Assembly (NCBI RefSeq): GCF_000009905.1
Contig: NC_006177.1
Span: 2,728,001-2,792,000 of the forward strand
Reading direction: 5' to 3'
DNA length: 64,000 nt
From: Symbiobacterium thermophilum IAM 14863
Lineage (GTDB): Bacteria > Bacillota > Sulfobacillia > Symbiobacteriales > Symbiobacteriaceae
Shown here piece after piece: positions 35,709-45,358 of the stretch. The notes under the pieces are model-generated. The model did not search any database and was not told where the DNA came from. It saw only the letters and a program-made list of their open reading frames with translations. Both the position numbers and the translations under genes were made by a program. The stretch's first letter is position 1. Each line of letters opens with the position of its first letter.

Positions 35709-36698
35709 TTACTCCGAGTAGCCGCTGGTCGTATCGATCCCGATGGTGCTGGTGGCCTGGTGCCAGGTCACGCCGAAGTCCATCGCCTTGGCGACGTCCC
35801 TCAGCTTAAAGTAGTTGTACCCGCCGATGTTGTAGGCGGTCAAGTCGACCTGCCGGCCGTTCACGAACACCTTCGAGGCGGTAGGCACGGCCTGCCGGGC
35901 TTCCGGATCGGTGCACACCGTCAGCTCGCCGCCCACCGCGGTGTACGGGTGGCCGGAGACGAGGTTGATCGCGTTGAACTCGCCGTCCCAGGTCACCTGG
36001 AACTGCTTCTCGCTCACGTTCAGGGCCATGGCCAGGTCGCGGAGCTTGAAGTAGTTGTACCCGTCGATGGTGTACGCCTCGAAGGCGACCTCCTTGCCGT
36101 CCACCAGCACGCGGGCGGTCGTGGGGCTCGCGACGACGGACTCGGGCGGAGACTCAGCAGCGGGTTCAGAAGCGGCTTGCCCCGTGTGCCCGGACTCGGC
36201 GGACGAGGACCGGACCTGGATGATGGCCCGGGTCGGCGCGACGGCCAGCGGAGCGGCCACCACGCTGTAGTAACCGGGGGTGGTGAGGACCGCGTAGTTT
36301 CCGCTCACGTAGAAGACCTCATCCATCGGCTCTTCCGTAAGTTCGTCGTGCACCTGGGCCTCTTCGTAGTACGTGTAGTTCTTCACGGCGAATCGCACGG
36401 TATCGCCGGAATCGGGGAGGTACACGAAGCCGTCCTCCACGTACCCCTCGCCCAGGTACTCGATGTCTTCCCAGCTCAGGTTGTCGCCGTGGAAGGTCAC
36501 CGTCACCGGCGCCTCCGCCTCGTAGTAGAACTCCTCCGGGTACGCTGCCACGACGCTGGTAATGGCGAGGTAGGCGTCGAGGGCACCGTCCACAGGCACG
36601 CGCACTTCCGTTCCAGCCAGGGCAACAGAACCGACAGACAGGGATGCCGCGAGTCCGAGGGCCAGGGTTGCCGACAGAGTCCGAGTCCGTTTGCGCAC
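35709..36698 (-). CDS. Secreted protein with stalk (copper amine oxidase N-like) domains
   Basis: 329 aa. The signal peptide is TLALGLAASLSVGSVALAG. A first half of unknown fold is rich in Tyr/Val/Glu; a Ser/Glu linker follows at about 180-200. Then come two stalk-like repeats, each with YxIxGYNYFKLRD: YTIDGYNYFKLRDLAMAL and YNIGGYNYFKLRDVAKAM. Such domains anchor secreted proteins to cell-surface polymers. ATG at 36698 behind GGAGGG. The -10 TATAAT at 36746-36751 has an extended TG. Confidence 0.85.
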   Translation of the reverse strand: MRKRTRTLSATLALGLAASLSVGSVALAGTEVRVPVDGALDAYLAITSVVAAYPEEFYYEAEAPVTVTFHGDNLSWEDIEYLGEGYVEDGFVYLPDSGDTVRFAVKNYTYYEEAQVHDELTEEPMDEVFYVSGNYAVLTTPGYYSVVAAPLAVAPTRAIIQVRSSSAESGHTGQAASEPAAESPPESVVASPTTARVLVDGKEVAFEAYTIDGYNYFKLRDLAMALNVSEKQFQVTWDGEFNAINLVSGHPYTAVGGELTVCTDPEARQAVPTASKVFVNGRQVDLTAYNIGGYNYFKLRDVAKAMDFGVTWHQATSTIGIDTTSGYSE

Positions 36699-36745
36699 GA
36701 GTCCGCCCTCCTAGGTATGTTGTGACTTCGTGGACTACGACAGTC

Positions 36746-36751
36746 ATTATA
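36746..36751 (-). promoter_or_regulatory. Extended -10 promoter of the stalk-domain gene
   Basis: TGATATAAT on the minus strand, 48 nt upstream of the start; no good -35, consistent with extended -10 use. GGTAC GAAA GTACC forms a small hairpin 30-40 nt further upstream. Confidence 0.55.
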
Positions 36752-36832
36752 TCAATAACTACTATAGATAGAAATGGTACTTTCGTACCGACTCTTGCAC
36801 CCAAACGCCGGTGCATCTGCCGCTGCACCCCC

Positions 36833-38446
36833 TCACCCCTCGACCTCCGCCCATACCCGGTCCATGCCCAGCCCCCTCACCGCCGTCCCCGCCACCGTCC
36901 AGGCCGCCGGCAGGTTCCCGCCAGCCCCCTGGCCGTGCCCGTCCTCCGCCGCCTCCCCGCCGGCCTCCCGCTCCGCAACCAGCACCACGTGCCGCAGCCC
37001 GCCGGCGTCCCGCACCAGGCAGCGCAGCCCGTCGGCGCAGGGAGATGCGTCCACCACCCACCGGGCCGGCCCGGCCAGCAGGTGCCATCCCCCGCGGCCC
37101 GTCCCCCGCGGCAGGGGCACTTCCACGCCGCCCCGTGCCGGCCGACGAACCCGCAGTTCCGCCTGCGGGCCGACCGCTGCCAGGCTCACCTGGGCATCCG
37201 CTCCGCCGGGCAGCTCCAGCCGGACCCCGGTGGCAGCGCCGGACTCGGCCCCGAACGGCTCGCCCTGCACCTCCAGGGACGACCGTCCGCAGGTGCGCCG
37301 GATCCGGGCGCGCAGCGCCTTCCAGGGCCCGTGCTGACCCAGGTCCAGCCGTACCCGCCGCCACGGTTCCGTGGGCGCCGATCGCTCCTCCCGGGGAAAG
37401 AGCGGCTCGTCCAGCTGCACCGTCGCCACCGCCTGGCCCACCACCTGCGCCATCCGGTACCACGCACCGCCGATCTCCCGGTGCACCGGCCTGAGGGCGG
37501 TCAGCCCGATCCCCAGAAGCAGCGTCGCCCGCGCCGAAGCCCCCGCCCCCACCCGGGACAGCTGCTCCACCTGGGCCACCGGCTCCAGCTGGTCCCCCTC
37601 GCACAGCCCCGCGAGGGGGACCAGCGCGCTGAAGGGAACCGCCCGGCAGGTCCACCGGCCCCGGCCGGAGCGATCCGCCCAGGCGACGTCCAGCTCCACG
37701 GCGCCGGACACCAGCGCCAGCCCGTCCCGTACCGCCTCCGCCTCCACCCGGGCGATCGCCGCGTCCACCCGGCGCACCGCCACGGGATCCGCCGGGGCCG
37801 CCGCGGCCCCCCCCATCGCCTCCTCGGGTTCGCCCCAGCAGGCCACCGCCACGTGGAGCCAGCCTTCCACCAAGCCGCCCGGCGCCACCCGGAGGTCCAG
37901 TCCCTCCACCGCGGCCCGGGCGCGCCAGCTCAGGTGCGGGTTCAGCGCCACAGCGCGCCCCCGGCAGAAGGGGACGGCGCGGACCAGTCGCTCCGCGGGC
38001 GTCTCGACCGCCACCGCGGCGCGCCCCCGCAGGACCAGCCGCCCCGGCAGGACGGACGGAATGCAGAACAGTTCGACCCGCACACCCGAGATCGCTTCGA
38101 TACCCCATGTCGTCATATGGAGAGGCAGGCGAAACCGGTCCGTCAGGCTCTCCCGCCCCGCCCGGGTCGGGACGGTGGCCAGCGACAGCAGGAGCCCGCC
38201 GTCGTCCTGCTGACAGCCCGCCAGCCGCAGCCGCCGCGCCGGCGGCAGGTCCGTGTGGAGCCAGCCCCGGTGGACCCCGACGGGGCCGGTGCGGGGGCCG
38301 TACCGCACCACCACCCGCACCCGACCGGGAAGGACGGGGGCTTCCGTGAGCGAGGGCAGGACGGCGGTGCGCACCGGGCTCACCGTCACGTGCAGCGCCG
38401 CTGCGGGCCTGTCCAGGGGTGCGCGGTAGAAGAGCACCTGTCCCAC
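36833..38446 (-). CDS. Large beta-rich protein, possibly divergent SPOCS-like
   Basis: 537 aa, no signal peptide, no membrane helices, Arg/Val/Ala-rich and predicted beta. Stretches such as RVEAEAVRDGLALVSGAVEL, VPFSALVPLAGLCEGDQLEP and RATLLLGIGLTALRP follow the SPOCS rhythm (v.v.G.l.., pF...v...G...Gd). The distance between such blocks (about 100 residues) and the nearby SPOCS protein at 39346 support the idea. I do not recognise the family outright. GC is very high, so other frames look open, but this one is the longest with a sensible composition. Confidence 0.55.
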   Translation of the reverse strand: MGQVLFYRAPLDRPAAALHVTVSPVRTAVLPSLTEAPVLPGRVRVVVRYGPRTGPVGVHRGWLHTDLPPARRLRLAGCQQDDGGLLLSLATVPTRAGRESLTDRFRLPLHMTTWGIEAISGVRVELFCIPSVLPGRLVLRGRAAVAVETPAERLVRAVPFCRGRAVALNPHLSWRARAAVEGLDLRVAPGGLVEGWLHVAVACWGEPEEAMGGAAAAPADPVAVRRVDAAIARVEAEAVRDGLALVSGAVELDVAWADRSGRGRWTCRAVPFSALVPLAGLCEGDQLEPVAQVEQLSRVGAGASARATLLLGIGLTALRPVHREIGGAWYRMAQVVGQAVATVQLDEPLFPREERSAPTEPWRRVRLDLGQHGPWKALRARIRRTCGRSSLEVQGEPFGAESGAATGVRLELPGGADAQVSLAAVGPQAELRVRRPARGGVEVPLPRGTGRGGWHLLAGPARWVVDASPCADGLRCLVRDAGGLRHVVLVAEREAGGEAAEDGHGQGAGGNLPAAWTVAGTAVRGLGMDRVWAEVEG

Positions 38447-38570
38447 CTCAGGGCACCTATACGCCCCTTCGGCATCCGCCAGAACCCGGTTTCATCATTC
38501 CTCCTGGAGAGGAAAAAGAAGGAAATCGTAGAAGTAGTCTCCACACCACCCGACAACCGAGGTGAACGGG

Positions 38571-39185
38571 ATGGAACCGTTCGCGGAACACCTCTACCGG
38601 CGCCTGGCGGAGGGGCTCCTGGTTTCGGAGTGCCCCCGGCTGGAGGAGGCCTACGTCCTCTCCCTGTACGTCGATTTCGACGACGGTCCGCAGCGCATGA
38701 AGCTCTGGCTTTACTACAACACCCCGTGGCAGCTGCGGCGGGCCATCAGCCAGGGCGAACAGCCCGACGAGGCCCGCTGGTACTTCGCTCTGTGGGAGCC
38801 GGAGTTCATCACCGCCGTGGGGCTTTCCGAGCAGGAATGCGACCGGATGGCCGACACCGAGAGCCACCGGCTGCTGGCCAGGTGGCTCGCCCGCCGGGGG
38901 CTTTACCGGGCCCCGGAGGAGCTCGACGCCCTGCTGGCGGATCCCGGGCGGTACGACGCCTGGGAGAGCGCCGCCCGCCAGTCGCTGCTGGACCTGGTCA
39001 TCCGCGTGGCCCGGCGTCTGCACGACACGGGAATCATCCTGTGCCGGTTCGGCCGGACGATCCCGCTGCTGGTCCACCAGTGGGAGTATGACCAGTGGTG
39101 CCTGGAGGCCACCCGCAAGGTCAACCCGCCGGGGCTCATCACCGAGTTCGAGCGCTGGTGGTGGCTGGAGTGGTCCTGCGGCTGA
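38571..39185 (+). CDS. Conserved-looking protein, unknown
   Basis: 204 aa from ATG at 38571 behind CCGAGGTG; a GTG at 38562 overlaps that site. Acidic, Trp-rich (ARWYFALWEPEFITAV, FERWWWLEWSCG), mixed alpha/beta. No family recognised. Ends at a strong hairpin. Between two SPOCS-type genes, so a spore-related role is a guess. Confidence 0.6.
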   Translation: MEPFAEHLYRRLAEGLLVSECPRLEEAYVLSLYVDFDDGPQRMKLWLYYNTPWQLRRAISQGEQPDEARWYFALWEPEFITAVGLSEQECDRMADTESHRLLARWLARRGLYRAPEELDALLADPGRYDAWESAARQSLLDLVIRVARRLHDTGIILCRFGRTIPLLVHQWEYDQWCLEATRKVNPPGLITEFERWWWLEWSCG

Positions 39186-39235
39186 GGTCCGGGTGGCTGC
39201 GTGCATCGCGACCGCGCACCGCGGCCGATCGCGCC

Positions 39236-39275
39236 GAGGGCGGCGCCCCCCGCATCCGGCGGGGACGCCGCCCTC
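39236..39275. terminator. Shared terminator
   Basis: Stem GAGGGCGGCG / CGCCGCCCTC with a 20-nt loop containing a further pairing, between the converging 38571 and 39346 genes. Confidence 0.6.
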
Positions 39276-39345
39276 GCTCCGCCCCCGGCGCCAGGACTGC
39301 TGTACAGCCCACCCGGCGCCCTGGCCCCGGTGAGCGGGGCCGGGA

Positions 39346-40683
39346 TCAGCCGGCGGCCAGCCCGGTGAAGGGCGCCTGTGCGATGCGGATGGGGTGCTCC
39401 TGGCTGCCGGTGACGCACAGCAGGATGACGGTGCGCTGCAGGAGGCGCCGGAACACCGGGCGGCCCTCGTCGTCGTCGCAGTCGTCGCCGTGGTGGCTGA
39501 CCCACACCTTGTCGAGCAGGTCGAAGCCGACGTGCTCCACCACCGGGGTGACGGAGATCTCGTCGCCGGGGTTCACCCCGGGCAGGTCGACGAAGGTGGT
39601 GAACGGGATGTCCTCGCCCTGGTGCCGCACGATGTCGTCCTCGCCGACGAAGAAGATCTGCTTGTGCAGCGTGCCGGTGATGATCACCTTGTTGGGGATG
39701 ACCTCCACCGCCACGTCCTCCACCCGGGCCTGGATCTCCTGGATCTTCTGGGCCGGCTTGTTCAGGTCGGTGACGTTCTCCACCAGCACCTGCCGCTCGC
39801 CGGTGGCGATGACCCGGGAGGCCATCACCTGCGGGCCCGTCGGGTCCTCGGCGACGTTGATCTCGCAGGTGCGGGTGACCTTGATGAACAGCGAGAGCAC
39901 CACCCGCTGCCGCAGTTCCACGCCATCGGAGAGCACCTTGTCTACCCGGACGATCTGCGCCTGCAGGGTGACGTTATCCCCCGGCTCGGCGCCGCAGACG
40001 TCGGCGATGCCGGAGAAGGGGATGCGCTCCTCCTGGAACAGCTCGACGTCCTCGTCCGAGATATAGAAGATATTCTTCACCAGGGTTCCCTGGAACATCA
40101 CCTGGTCGCTGGTGGCTTCCGCCTTCACGTCCTCCAGCGAGACCTGGAGGTCGCGGATCTTGATGGCCCGCCGGTCCAGTTCGATGCAGTTCTCGATGGT
40201 CACCGCCTTCGTGGCCTCGCCCACCACGCACTCGGCCTTGACCAGGGGCCCCCGGGGATTGAGGCGCACGTTGACCTGGCAGTCCTCCGAGACCCGGACG
40301 ACGAACTGGACGATCACCCGCTGTACAACTTCCTGCCCCCACTCCAGGTTGAAGTTCACCTTGGCGATGTTCGCCTTGACCTCCGCGATGTCGCCCGCCT
40401 TGGCCCCTGGGCAGTTCACGAAGGTGGTGAACGGTACGTCCTCTGGCACGTGATGTACATGGTGATCTTCGCCGACAAAGAAGATCTGCTTGTGGACCAC
40501 GCCCGAGATGCAGACCTGGTCGTCGATCACGTCCGCTTCCAGGTCCACGATGCGGGCCTGGATCTCGGCGATCTTCTTCGCCTTGCGCGGCAGCTTAAAA
40601 CGAGACTCGATGCAGGCCTCGCCGGTATTCTCGCACACCAGACACTGAAGCTTCAGAAGCTGGGTGCTGAGCAAGTCGGCCAC
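39346..40683 (-). CDS. SPOCS (DUF3794) domain protein, three repeats
   Basis: 445 aa. Three SPOCS-like repeats (about residues 25-150, 160-285, 305-430), each with IxxIQARIVDLEADVI-type strands, KQIFFVGED or KNIFYISDED, then IPFTTFV / IPFSGIADV and the G-D motif (AGDIAEV, PGDNVTL). The family is typical of spore coat or cortex proteins (SafA, SpoVID-like). No LysM is seen. First Met at 40683; GGAAGGGGGAAG stands ahead. A high-confidence family call. Confidence 0.88.
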   Translation of the reverse strand: MADLLSTQLLKLQCLVCENTGEACIESRFKLPRKAKKIAEIQARIVDLEADVIDDQVCISGVVHKQIFFVGEDHHVHHVPEDVPFTTFVNCPGAKAGDIAEVKANIAKVNFNLEWGQEVVQRVIVQFVVRVSEDCQVNVRLNPRGPLVKAECVVGEATKAVTIENCIELDRRAIKIRDLQVSLEDVKAEATSDQVMFQGTLVKNIFYISDEDVELFQEERIPFSGIADVCGAEPGDNVTLQAQIVRVDKVLSDGVELRQRVVLSLFIKVTRTCEINVAEDPTGPQVMASRVIATGERQVLVENVTDLNKPAQKIQEIQARVEDVAVEVIPNKVIITGTLHKQIFFVGEDDIVRHQGEDIPFTTFVDLPGVNPGDEISVTPVVEHVGFDLLDKVWVSHHGDDCDDDEGRPVFRRLLQRTVILLCVTGSQEHPIRIAQAPFTGLAAG

Positions 40684-40985
40684 GCTCGACTTCCCCCTTC
40701 CTTAGCGTTGACCCCAGGGGCGGCGCCGCGAAGGGAAGCTATGTGGCGGACCGCACTCGGGGGTGGAGTGGCGGGACGCGCGCCCGCCTCCTGCTGGCTA
40801 TGATATGAGCCCCCGCGTCAACCGGTGCGAACGGCCGCGCAAAAGCCCCTGCCCTGACCCTGCATGCCCCGCACACACGGCAAGCAGACTGTGTATCAGG
40901 CTCACATCCTACTAGGAATCCTTGCCGTTTCTCGCTATGATTGAGAACGGATGAACAAAGCCGTCGCCCGGTAAGGAGTGTGACT
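40684..40985. other. Divergent intergenic region, no gene found
   Basis: About 300 nt between the SPOCS gene and the hydroxyacyl-CoA dehydrogenase gene. It has a TATGAT at 40936 without a good -35, and a seven-codon frame (ATG at 40950, TAA touching the ribosome site) that may be a chance mini-ORF. Nothing else is defensible. Confidence 0.4.
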
Positions 40986-41876
40986 ATGTCGGTTCGCATC
41001 TGGGGAATCGTCGGCACCGGCCCCAGCGGGCGCGGGATCGCGCAGCTGGTCGCCACCCAGGGTCTGGAAGTGATCATGGTGGGCCGCTCTGAAGAGGAGT
41101 TGGAGCAGGCCCGCCGGCAGCTGGACCTGGCGCTGCAGCACGAGATCGAGAAATGGGCGCTCACCCAGTCCGAGAAGCGGGCGATCCTGGCCCGCATCAG
41201 CATGACCACGGACATCAACGAACTGGCCAAGGCAGACTTCGTCATCGCCACCCTGGTCGTGGAGATCGCGGAGGACAAGGAGATCTTCCGGACGCTGGAC
41301 CAGGTCTGCCGGCGCGAGGTCATCCTGGCCTCCAACACCTCCACCCTCTCCATCACCGAGATGGCCTCGGCCACCAACCGACCCGACAAGGTCATCGGCT
41401 GCCACTTCCTGCAGCCCATCCCCCGGACCCGGGTGGTACAGGTGGTACGCGGTCTGAAGACCAGCGACGAGACCGTCTCCCAGGTCATGGCCCTCATGGA
41501 GCGGCTCGGCCGCACCGGCGTGGAGGTCTTCGAGTCGCCGGGGTACATCACCACCCGGCTGATCGTCCCGCTGATCAACGAGGCCTGCCAGGTGCTCATG
41601 GAGGGCGTCGCCTCGGCCGAGGACATCGACACCGCCATGCGCCTGGGATTCGAGATGCCCCGGGGCCCCCTGGAGATCGCGGACCGCATCGGCCTGGACA
41701 CCGTGCTGGTCATGGCGGAGCGGCTCTGGCGGGAGTACGGCGACCTGAAGTACCGGCCGGCCCCGATTCTGAAGAAACTGGTGCGCGCCGGCCACCTGGG
41801 CGTGGAGACCGGCGAGGGCTTCTTCAAGTACGACGCCGACGGCGCTCGGATCAAGAACGGGAGGACTGGCCGATGA
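40986..41876 (+). CDS. hbd: 3-Hydroxyacyl-CoA dehydrogenase
   Basis: 296 aa from ATG at 40986 behind AAGGAG. NAD-binding loop IVGTGPSGRGIAQLVATQG (residues 8-26); family signature ILASNTSTLSITEMASA and CHFLQPIPRTRVVQVV with the catalytic His, then GYITTRLIVPLINEA. The last residue of its stop is shared with the start of ackA (4-nt overlap), so both enzymes are made together: probably butyrate or beta-oxidation linked to acetate formation. Confidence 0.93.
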   Translation: MSVRIWGIVGTGPSGRGIAQLVATQGLEVIMVGRSEEELEQARRQLDLALQHEIEKWALTQSEKRAILARISMTTDINELAKADFVIATLVVEIAEDKEIFRTLDQVCRREVILASNTSTLSITEMASATNRPDKVIGCHFLQPIPRTRVVQVVRGLKTSDETVSQVMALMERLGRTGVEVFESPGYITTRLIVPLINEACQVLMEGVASAEDIDTAMRLGFEMPRGPLEIADRIGLDTVLVMAERLWREYGDLKYRPAPILKKLVRAGHLGVETGEGFFKYDADGARIKNGRTGR

Positions 41877-43069
41877 AAATCCTGGTGCTCAACTGCGGCT
41901 CGTCGTCCATCAAGTATCAGCTGCTGGACATGGAGACCGAGTCCGTCCTGGCGATCGGCAAGGTCGAGCGGGTCGGCATGGAGGACGCCATCTTTGAGTA
42001 CAAGGGCGCCGGCGAGAAGATCAAGGAGATCGGCACCATCCTCGACCACACCGCCGGCGTGCGCAAGGTCCTGAAGGCGCTGACGGATCCGGTCCACGGG
42101 GTCATCCAGGCACCGGAGGAGATCGCGGCGGTGGGCCACCGGGTCGTCCACGGCGGCGAGGCCTTCGTCAAGTCGGTGATCATCACCGATGAGGTGAAGC
42201 GCACGCTGCGGGAGCTGTTCGACCTGGCGCCGCTGCACAACCCGGCCAACCTCACCGGCATCCTGGCGGCCGAGGCCGCCCTGCCCCACGCCCCCGGCGT
42301 CGCGGTCTTCGACACGGCCTTCCACGCCACCATGCCCCGCAAGGCGTTCCTCTACGCCCTGCCCTACGCCATGTACAAGGGGCACAAGGTGCGCCGGTAC
42401 GGCTTCCACGGCACCTCCCACAAGTACGTGTCGCAGCGGGCCGCGGACCTGCTGGGCCGGCCGCTGGAGGAGGTCAACCTCATCACCTGCCACCTGGGCA
42501 ACGGCTCGTCGGTCACGGCCGTGCAGGGCGGCAAGTCGGTGGACACCTCCATGGGCTTCACGCCCCTGGCGGGCCTGATCATGGGCACCCGCGCCGGCGA
42601 CCTGGACCCTGGGGTCATCCCCTACATCATGGCCCGGGAGGAGATCGGCATCTCCGAGGTCAACTCGATGCTCAACAAGCACAGCGGCATCCTGGGCATC
42701 TCGGGCATCTCCAGCGACATGCGCCAGATCGAGGAGGAGATGGAGAAGGGCGACCCGCGGGCCGTCGAGACCTTCGAGATGATGGAGTACCGGCTGCGCA
42801 AGTACATCGGCGCCTACGCCGCGGTGCTGGGCCGTGTGGACGGCATCGTGTTCACCGGCGGCATCGGCGAGAACTCGCCGCTCTTCCGCAAGGCCGTGTG
42901 CCAGAACCTGGGCTTCCTGGGCGTGACCTTCGACGAGGAGGCCAACAACTGCCGGGGCCAGGAGCGGATCATCTCCGGACCCGACTCGAAGGTGGCGGTC
43001 ATGGTCATCCCCACCAACGAGGAGCTGATGATCGCCCGGGAGACGGCGGAGCTCATCCGCAACCGCTGA
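41873..43069 (+). CDS. ackA: Acetate kinase
   Basis: Makes ATP from acetyl phosphate. 398 aa. N-terminal LVLNCGSSSIKYQL (acetate kinase signature 1), AVGHRVVHGGEAF, YGFHGTSHKYVSQRAADLL (signature 2), HLGNGSSVTAVQGGKSVDT (phosphate loop), and FTGGIGENSPLFR at the C-terminus. No pta is nearby in the window. Downstream lies repeat copy B. Confidence 0.97.
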   Translation: MKILVLNCGSSSIKYQLLDMETESVLAIGKVERVGMEDAIFEYKGAGEKIKEIGTILDHTAGVRKVLKALTDPVHGVIQAPEEIAAVGHRVVHGGEAFVKSVIITDEVKRTLRELFDLAPLHNPANLTGILAAEAALPHAPGVAVFDTAFHATMPRKAFLYALPYAMYKGHKVRRYGFHGTSHKYVSQRAADLLGRPLEEVNLITCHLGNGSSVTAVQGGKSVDTSMGFTPLAGLIMGTRAGDLDPGVIPYIMAREEIGISEVNSMLNKHSGILGISGISSDMRQIEEEMEKGDPRAVETFEMMEYRLRKYIGAYAAVLGRVDGIVFTGGIGENSPLFRKAVCQNLGFLGVTFDEEANNCRGQERIISGPDSKVAVMVIPTNEELMIARETAELIRNR

Positions 43070-43159
43070 GCGGGTCGGGCATAAGCTCCCATAGTTTACG
43101 GCGGTGCACCCCCGGTGCACCGCCTTGCGTTCGTGAAGGGGTGGTTGCGTAAGCTGGAG

Positions 43160-43440
43160 GCGAAATATGCACCGCCTGTCTCAGCATGGGTGCACATTTC
43201 GCCTCGAACGAGGTTATGGGACCCTCGACAGGTACCCCCCAGGGGTAGCGGGGAGGGCCACTGAGGACCCTCATCCTGCTTCCCCCACGCCGTTCACTGC
43301 CCTCATCCCCACGCGAAAGGGCAGGTTGCGCGCGAAATATGCACTGGCCGGCACCTTCCCGATGCACATTCCGCCTCGAACGGCCGGGCGCAGCCCTCCG
43401 CGGAACCCGCACGCCACGCGTATGCTCCCCCTAGGGGTAT
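43160..43440. repeat. Structured intergenic repeat, copy B (two tandem modules)
   Basis: Module B1: GCGAAATATGCA at 43160, partner TGCACATTTCGC at 43191 (one mismatch in 12), CTCGAACGAGG, then TACCCCCCAGGGGTA at 43233. Module B2: GCGAAATATGCA at 43332, TGCACATTCCGC at 43363, CTCGAACGGCC, then CCCCCTAGGGGTA up to 43440. All key spacings equal those of copy A to within one nucleotide while the filler differs, and each first module keeps CCCCCCAGGGG and each second module CCCCTAGGGG. Position 91 nt after ackA and upstream of the IS; the flanks 43070-43159 and 43441-43724 show no gene. Confidence 0.8.
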
Positions 43441-43768
43441 GCACGGCGCGCGGCCCCCTCTCCGCCCCGGCCCCCGGGGGCAAACCGAACGCACCCCGAT
43501 CGGGGCCCGGCCCGACTTCGGGCAGGCTCACAGGTAACACTGAACCTGCCATACGATGGGGCGTCCGATGAGTGGATCCAGCCGGCGTCTGGTCTCTCAC
43601 TCTTGCGAGCCGTGAACGGACCGAAGGCGGCTACCCGGCGCAGCTCCGCAGCCCGTCCTGTCGCGGATCCCACGAGATGGTTGAGTTGATTCCCGCGATG
43701 CCGAACCGGGGAAGAAATCGCACGGGGCTGTCCCAAGCATTGGGACAGCCCTCAGGCTGCAGACAAAG

Positions 43769-43806
43769 GCGCCTCTTGTGGCCGCTCAGCGGCTCACAGG
43801 AGGCGC
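43769..43806 (-). terminator. Terminator of the IS transposase
   Basis: GCGCCTC / GAGGCGC outer stem with an inner pairing TGTG / CACA and CCGC / GCGG, just inside the left end of the IS. Confidence 0.5.
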
Positions 43807-43894
43807 TTCTTGGTATGTACTTCCAGAAATTCGCCTGGATTTGCCTCAGTTGGGTGCTGGGGAAGTGGGAAACGGAGGGTCTTTCCCGGTATCC

Positions 43895-45358
43895 TTAGGC
43901 GCTCAAGGCATACGAAGATCGCCGGCTCTCTAAGAGGGCCAGCTTCTTCAAGTTCTGCGCCAGGGCCGACACCAGGCACTGGTGCTGCACACGTTTTCGG
44001 CCTCTGTATCGCGCATACCGCAGACCGTGCAACTCTTTGGCATCGGCAAAACTGCGCTCTACCGTTTCCCGCCGACGCTGTGCGAGGCGCTGCCCTTCAT
44101 CCGTCTTCACAAACTCCCGCGCCTCTTCCCGCAGGTGCTCGTAGAGGTGGCGATGGATCACTTTCTGCTTCGTGGTGGAGCGAGTACACTGGCCAAGGAG
44201 TGGACACGACGCACAAACCGAAGCATCGGATCGGTAGACTCGGTAGCCGTCACGGTTGGTGGTGACGTACGTCAGCCACTGCTTGGCCGGGCAGCGGTAG
44301 GCATCCCGTGAAGCGTCATACTTGAAGCGCCACTTGCCCATCAGTTCCTTGGGCGAAGGGTGACGGCGATGCGCTACCGCAGCCTGAATCCCTCGCTTGG
44401 ACAGCAGGTGCAGAACCTCCAAGGTGTTGTACCCGGCATCGACTCCAACCTTCTCGACCTTCAGCCCGTGCCGGTCAACACGGGAAAGGCACGTGGGGTA
44501 AACCTGGGCGTCGGTCATCGCCGCCGACGTGACGAGCACGTCGAGGATGAAGCCGTGGCGACCATCGACGGTGCGGTGCTGCAGGTAGTGAAACCCGTCA
44601 GGCTTCCCCTCACGGCGAAGCATCGCCGCTTCCGGGTCCGTCAGGCTGACCGTCATCTCGTCAACCGACAGATCCGGCTGCGGGTCTTCTTTGCGTTCGG
44701 GCAAGGGCTTCAGCCCGTGGGCCTCGCGGTCAGCGTTCACTGCGGCCAGTAAGCCATCCTCCGTATCATCATTTGCCGCACACTCTTCCCGTTCGGCCCG
44801 ACGAGCCGCCAGGTGCCGTTCCCGGGCTCTGGCGATGTCCTCCAGGGTAACGCCTTTCGTACCTTCTTTGGCAATCCGACGCTTGTTGGCGTTTGCCTTC
44901 AGGTGGCTGGAATCGGTGAAGATCATGCGACCATCGATGTATCCGGCATCAATGGCCTGCTTGACGACATGGTCGAACAGTTCCTCAAACAGGCCGGAGT
45001 CCTTCCACCGACGGCTGTAGTTCTTACCTGGCGTGGTGAAGTGCGGGACCGGATCGGTAAGCCCCAACCCCAAGAACCAGCGGTAGGCGACGTTGACCCG
45101 GATCTCCTCGACCAAACGCCGATCCGATCGGATGCCGAAGAGGTATGCGATGAGCTCCATCTTCACCAGCACTACTGGATCGATGGCCGGTCGCCCCCGG
45201 TCGCTGTAGAACCTGGCCGTGCGTTCCCGGATGAAGTCAGTATCAAGTATCGCTTGGATCTTCCGGAGCAAATGATCTTGGGGCACCAAGTCTTCGATCA
45301 GCACGAGCTCATACTTGCGCTGAGCATGTCCATGTTCCCGAAGCACCGCATTCACCAC
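43895..45358 (-). CDS. IS1182-like DDE transposase
   Basis: 487 aa, full length, apparently intact. DUF772 N-terminal domain (YELVLIEDLVPQDHLLRKI, SDRGRPAIDPVVLVKMELI), first catalytic Asp in RMIFTDSSHLKANANK, second in VGVDAGYNTLE, Glu in RRRETVERSFADAKELHGL; Cys-rich region CASCPLLGQCTR between. The start is uncertain among several in-frame GTG codons near 45358-45343. Confidence 0.9.
   Translation of the reverse strand: MVNAVLREHGHAQRKYELVLIEDLVPQDHLLRKIQAILDTDFIRERTARFYSDRGRPAIDPVVLVKMELIAYLFGIRSDRRLVEEIRVNVAYRWFLGLGLTDPVPHFTTPGKNYSRRWKDSGLFEELFDHVVKQAIDAGYIDGRMIFTDSSHLKANANKRRIAKEGTKGVTLEDIARARERHLAARRAEREECAANDDTEDGLLAAVNADREAHGLKPLPERKEDPQPDLSVDEMTVSLTDPEAAMLRREGKPDGFHYLQHRTVDGRHGFILDVLVTSAAMTDAQVYPTCLSRVDRHGLKVEKVGVDAGYNTLEVLHLLSKRGIQAAVAHRRHPSPKELMGKWRFKYDASRDAYRCPAKQWLTYVTTNRDGYRVYRSDASVCASCPLLGQCTRSTTKQKVIHRHLYEHLREEAREFVKTDEGQRLAQRRRETVERSFADAKELHGLRYARYRGRKRVQHQCLVSALAQNLKKLALLESRRSSYALSA

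Noticed and set aside
40950-40973. Seven-codon upstream ORF before hbd
   Set aside because: Stop touches the ribosome site, which is suggestive of coupling, but so short a frame is expected by chance.
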